Source of the DNA: Gammaproteobacteria bacterium
Lineage (GTDB): Bacteria > Pseudomonadota > Gammaproteobacteria > GRL18
Length of the DNA stretch: 45,103 nucleotides
Assembly (NCBI GenBank): GCA_016744395.1
Contig: JADGEK010000003.1
Coordinates: forward strand, 1-45,103
Reading direction: 5' to 3'
Shown here: one piece after another, positions 42,466 through 45,103 of the stretch
Layout: each line of letters opens with the position of its first letter
How positions within the stretch are numbered: the stretch's first letter is position 1
Notes under the pieces: generated by a model
Database searches by the model: none
What the model was told of the DNA's origin: nothing
The model's input: the letters and a program-made list of their open reading frames with translations, nothing else
Made by a program: the position numbers and the translations under genes

Positions 42466-42538
42466 CATAACAACTCAAACGACTGGATTTTTATGGAGCG
42501 TAGCGTAAAAAACATCTATATTAATTTGAGTTGTTATG
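42466..42538. repeat. 14-bp inverted repeat, transposon-like or hairpin
   Basis: CATAACAACTCAAA at 42466-42479 is the exact reverse complement of 42525-42538. The 45-bp centre includes GGAGCGTAGCG flanked by TTTTTA and TAAAAA. A run of T follows the right arm (TTTTTTATTTT). It lies between the MYG1-family gene and the 56-residue gene, so it might end or stabilise a transcript on the plus side, or be a small mobile-element relic. Confidence 0.65.
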
Positions 42539-42563
42539 TTTTTTATTTTGGGGATTACACTTA

Positions 42564-43433
42564 TTATCCTTTAAGTGCGATGGATGCCATTTTCATAGTA
42601 CTTTCAAATGATTCTGCACCCGCAATAAATAAACCATTGTGGCAAAACATGGCATCATCAATACCTGTTACGTCTTTAAGGTCTTTATCGGATAAGCCAG
42701 CCCATTGTTTAGGCAGTGATTTTCTGTCTTCAAATGAACCTGGTTCAACAGGTACTGTTTGAATTCTCCATTGCCCAGTCTGAGAGGGATAAATCATATA
42801 TAAAGCCTCTTCAGATAAGGCGTGAACCGTTCTTTTCCAAGGGGTATATTTTTCTAATACAATCACTCTTGGATCTTCTGCATTATCAATAGCTTTAGCC
42901 ACAATTTCTTTCGCACTAATGCCACCGTTAGCAGAGGCAATGAATCGTGTTAAAACGCGCGAGGCAAAATCAACCGCTTCATCAAAACATGTATCAAAGT
43001 GACTCTCTTCTTGCCAAGTTGGGTTAAACATTGAAATAGTTTGACTAAGGCTAATACCTTGAGAAACACCTTCAACATGACCACAATCGATAGCATCAAT
43101 CGTTGATACGAGACCAGCATCAACAGCGTTTGCTACATCTTGGTTACCCTGGCATATTTCTAAGCCGTATTTCTGCCATATCAAACCAAATGAGGAATAA
43201 GGAATACCATTTTCACGCTCACCTGCACCACCACGTTGATGATGATCAAAACGGTCTGCATCTGAGTCATATTCACCGCCTACATCAATCACAATATCTG
43301 CCTTGGCGATACATTCTAAATCACGTGTACGAATAAGCTTAAAGAAAGGAAATATGCTCTTAAGTGCAGCGATGCTGAAAACATCATCTGCATGAAAATT
43401 ACCGTTGTGAGTTGCTATCGTTTTATCATTCAT
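42564..43433 (-). CDS. MYG1 family protein
   Basis: A 289-residue member of the MYG1 family (related to DHH phosphoesterases). Motifs: TIATHNGNFHADDVFSIAAL at the start, DVGGEYD, RFDHHQRGG, then SSFGLIWQKYG. The conserved His/Asp residues should bind metal. The eukaryotic member is a nuclear/mitochondrial exonuclease; bacterial ones are little studied. The C-terminal part has CHNGLFIAGA. It is downstream of sdaA's own stop region, in the same direction, with 222 bp between; no shared pathway is evident. Confidence 0.9.
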   Translation of the reverse strand: MNDKTIATHNGNFHADDVFSIAALKSIFPFFKLIRTRDLECIAKADIVIDVGGEYDSDADRFDHHQRGGAGERENGIPYSSFGLIWQKYGLEICQGNQDVANAVDAGLVSTIDAIDCGHVEGVSQGISLSQTISMFNPTWQEESHFDTCFDEAVDFASRVLTRFIASANGGISAKEIVAKAIDNAEDPRVIVLEKYTPWKRTVHALSEEALYMIYPSQTGQWRIQTVPVEPGSFEDRKSLPKQWAGLSDKDLKDVTGIDDAMFCHNGLFIAGAESFESTMKMASIALKG

Positions 43434-43655
43434 TTGTTGTGTATCATGTTAGAAAAGGTTAATAAGGTGTTGCTGGTTAAACTTTAATATTTTGGAAATA
43501 TTTAACAAGCAAAAATTTTATGGTGAATTCTATACGAAAACAGTTAACAAAAACAGCTGATTTTTAATAACTAAAATAACAAACATAACATCATGCTCAG
43601 TAGTATAAACACTGCTTAGTTTTATATGTTTGCCAGAGCATTTTATTAGATATTT
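43434..43655. other. Gap between sdaA and the MYG1-family gene
   Basis: About 220 bp, AT-rich. An imperfect inverted repeat (CTCAGTAGT to ACACTGCTTAG, about 43598-43620) could contribute to sdaA transcript ending on the minus strand. No coding sequence was seen. Confidence 0.35.
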
Positions 43656-45035
43656 TCAACACTCAGTAATAGTGACGGCAAGACCACCCAAAGATGTTTC
43701 TTTAAATTTTACGGACATTTCTTCACCCGTTTGTTTCATTGCTGCAATGCATTTATCCAACGACATAAAATGTTTACCCGTTCCACGTTTAGCAAGGGAG
43801 GTAGCAGTATATGCCTTAATTGCACCAAAACCATTCCGCTCGATACAAGGAACTTGCACAAGCCCATGAACAGGGTCACAGGTCATACCAAGATGGTGTT
43901 CGAGGGCAATTTCAGCAGCATGCTCTATTTGTTGGGAAGTTCCTCCCAAGACAGCGCATAGCCCAGATGCCGCCATAGAAGCAGCAGAACCCACCTCACC
44001 TTGACATCCTACTTCAGCACCTGAAATTGAACTAAGATGTTTGATGAGGCCACCTATAGCACTTGCAGTTAATAAAAACTCTCTCACTTGCTGTTCAGTT
44101 CCTCCCATATGGTTTGTAAAATAGTACAGTACCGAGGGTATAACACCAGCCGCACCGTTTGTAGGTGCAGTAACCACCAGATGTCCAGCAGCATTTTCTT
44201 CATTTACCGCCATCGCATAGGCGCATAACCAATCGTTAACATCTGCTTTCTTGGGTTGCTCTTGCAGTTGCTGATGGAGCTCTTTTGCACGCCGAGGTAT
44301 CTTTAGACCACCTGGTAAAAAACCTTCCGTATTTAATCCTCTTTCAATGCACTGCTTCATGGATTGCCAAATTAAATCTAACCCTTGATTCAGCGTTTTC
44401 TCTGAAATAAGCACAGTTTCATTAAGATGCTTCATCTGCGCAATTGATAAGCCACTATCTGTTGACATTTTCAACATTGATTGGGCTGAATTAAAACTAT
44501 AGGGAAAAGAATCTGCTGCTGACATTTTGAGAGGAGCAACCAATTGCTTCATATCTGCCCGTCTGCTAATGAAACCACCACCAATAGAAAAGTAGATTTC
44601 TGAAATAAGCAGGTATCCTGTCTCACTAAACAGTTCAAAAATCATACCATTTGGATGTTCTGTAAGAGGCTTACCAGTATCAAAAACAATGTCTTTGCTT
44701 GCTGAGAAAAGGGCAATATGTTTGTTATCTATTTGAATGGATGCTTTTGTCCAAATCCGATGAACAAGAGTATCTAAATCCTGAGTAGCCACATCCTTTG
44801 GTAAATAACCGTTTAGACCTAAGGCTACTGCACGATCAGTTGCATGACCTTTTCCTGTCGCAGATAACGAGCCTTTGAGTGTACATCGAACAGTCACATC
44901 TTGAGCCAGTTCATGTGTTAAACAATATTTTTTGATGAGACGATTAAATTCCCATGCAGCTAGCATAGGCCCCATAGTATGAGAGCTTGAAGGGCCAACA
45001 CCAATTTTAAAAAGATCAAGAACACTAATAAACAT
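43656..45035 (-). CDS. sdaA: L-serine ammonia-lyase, single-chain iron-sulfur type
   Basis: A 459-residue enzyme that deaminates L-serine to pyruvate and ammonia. The beta domain at the N-terminus ([24 protein letters not shown]) and the alpha domain ([16 protein letters not shown]) are fused, as in E. coli SdaA/SdaB. The three Cys expected to hold the [4Fe-4S] cluster are in [16 protein letters not shown] and QVPC. The start at ATG 45035 fits the family N-terminus exactly. The last ~70 bp of the window upstream would hold its promoter; no regulator is visible. Confidence 0.95.
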   Translation of the reverse strand: MFISVLDLFKIGVGPSSSHTMGPMLAAWEFNRLIKKYCLTHELAQDVTVRCTLKGSLSATGKGHATDRAVALGLNGYLPKDVATQDLDTLVHRIWTKASIQIDNKHIALFSASKDIVFDTGKPLTEHPNGMIFELFSETGYLLISEIYFSIGGGFISRRADMKQLVAPLKMSAADSFPYSFNSAQSMLKMSTDSGLSIAQMKHLNETVLISEKTLNQGLDLIWQSMKQCIERGLNTEGFLPGGLKIPRRAKELHQQLQEQPKKADVNDWLCAYAMAVNEENAAGHLVVTAPTNGAAGVIPSVLYYFTNHMGGTEQQVREFLLTASAIGGLIKHLSSISGAEVGCQGEVGSAASMAASGLCAVLGGTSQQIEHAAEIALEHHLGMTCDPVHGLVQVPCIERNGFGAIKAYTATSLAKRGTGKHFMSLDKCIAAMKQTGEEMSVKFKETSLGGLAVTITEC

Positions 45036-45103
45036 TTGTTATTCCCAATAGTATGCTCAAGTGCCGTTTCAAAATATTTTATGTTAAATCAATAAGATAG
45101 AAT

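Overview
The window is AT-rich DNA from a gammaproteobacterium outside the Enterobacterales. Evidence is the surE-pcm-yqaA-nlpD-rpoS block, ScpA/ScpB instead of MukBEF, a long Pseudomonas-type TrpS read from a TTG codon, and the yciV-yciO-M50-trpS-scpAB-rluB cluster. Bacteriohemerythrin, SoxW-like thioredoxin domains, an arsenosugar gene set and several cyclic-di-GMP proteins fit an aquatic, possibly sulfur-cycling organism, but genus cannot be fixed from sequence reading alone. Most genes lie on the minus strand. No tRNA, rRNA or CRISPR array was seen.

Layout. 1-8.7 kb: a hairpin repeat, uup, a GAF-PAS-PAS-GGDEF-EAL sensor, a lipoprotein, three arsenosugar-type genes (two glycosyltransferases and ArsS), an in-frame small membrane ORF and a STAS protein. 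8.7-9.6 kb: a very AT-rich gene-free stretch with three perfect DnaA boxes within 35 bp. 9.6-12.6 kb: a membrane GGDEF-EAL protein and a decayed IS4-type transposase. 12.7-18.1 kb: a membrane protein pair, yejK, an M18 aminopeptidase, a DUF2846 lipoprotein and pyrD. 18.2-20.9 kb: a second copy of the hairpin repeat, small unknown genes and a PilZ protein. 20.9-26.2 kb: rpoS, nlpD, yqaA, pcm, surE and, divergently, an Smr-domain gene. 26.3-32.1 kb: a double-thioredoxin protein, a diguanylate cyclase, a protein resembling the Ycf46 N-terminal region, a periplasmic unknown, bacteriohemerythrin and an IS481-type remnant. 32.2-39.4 kb: rluB, scpB, scpA, trpS, an M50 protease, a YciO-type protein and a PHP phosphoesterase. 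39.6-45.0 kb: yciB, yciI, a parvulin isomerase, an RluA-type synthase, a 56-residue protein, a MYG1-family protein and sdaA.

How genes work together. Cyclic-di-GMP turnover recurs: two GGDEF-EAL proteins (one with a probably dead EAL domain), one cyclase and one PilZ receptor. The surE-to-rpoS block couples stationary-phase functions and cell-wall amidase activation to the general stress sigma factor, which carries an unusual histone-H1-like basic N-terminal segment. The scp cluster combines chromosome condensation with rRNA and tRNA functions.

The most unusual signals are (i) two copies of a ~140 bp hairpin element whose flanks and loop are conserved but whose stem arms are entirely different yet still self-complementary, (ii) the DnaA-box cluster far from any dnaA/mnmG gene, (iii) the lysine/alanine/threonine-rich extension of RpoS, and (iv) a 70-codon open membrane-protein frame directly after the STAS stop codon.
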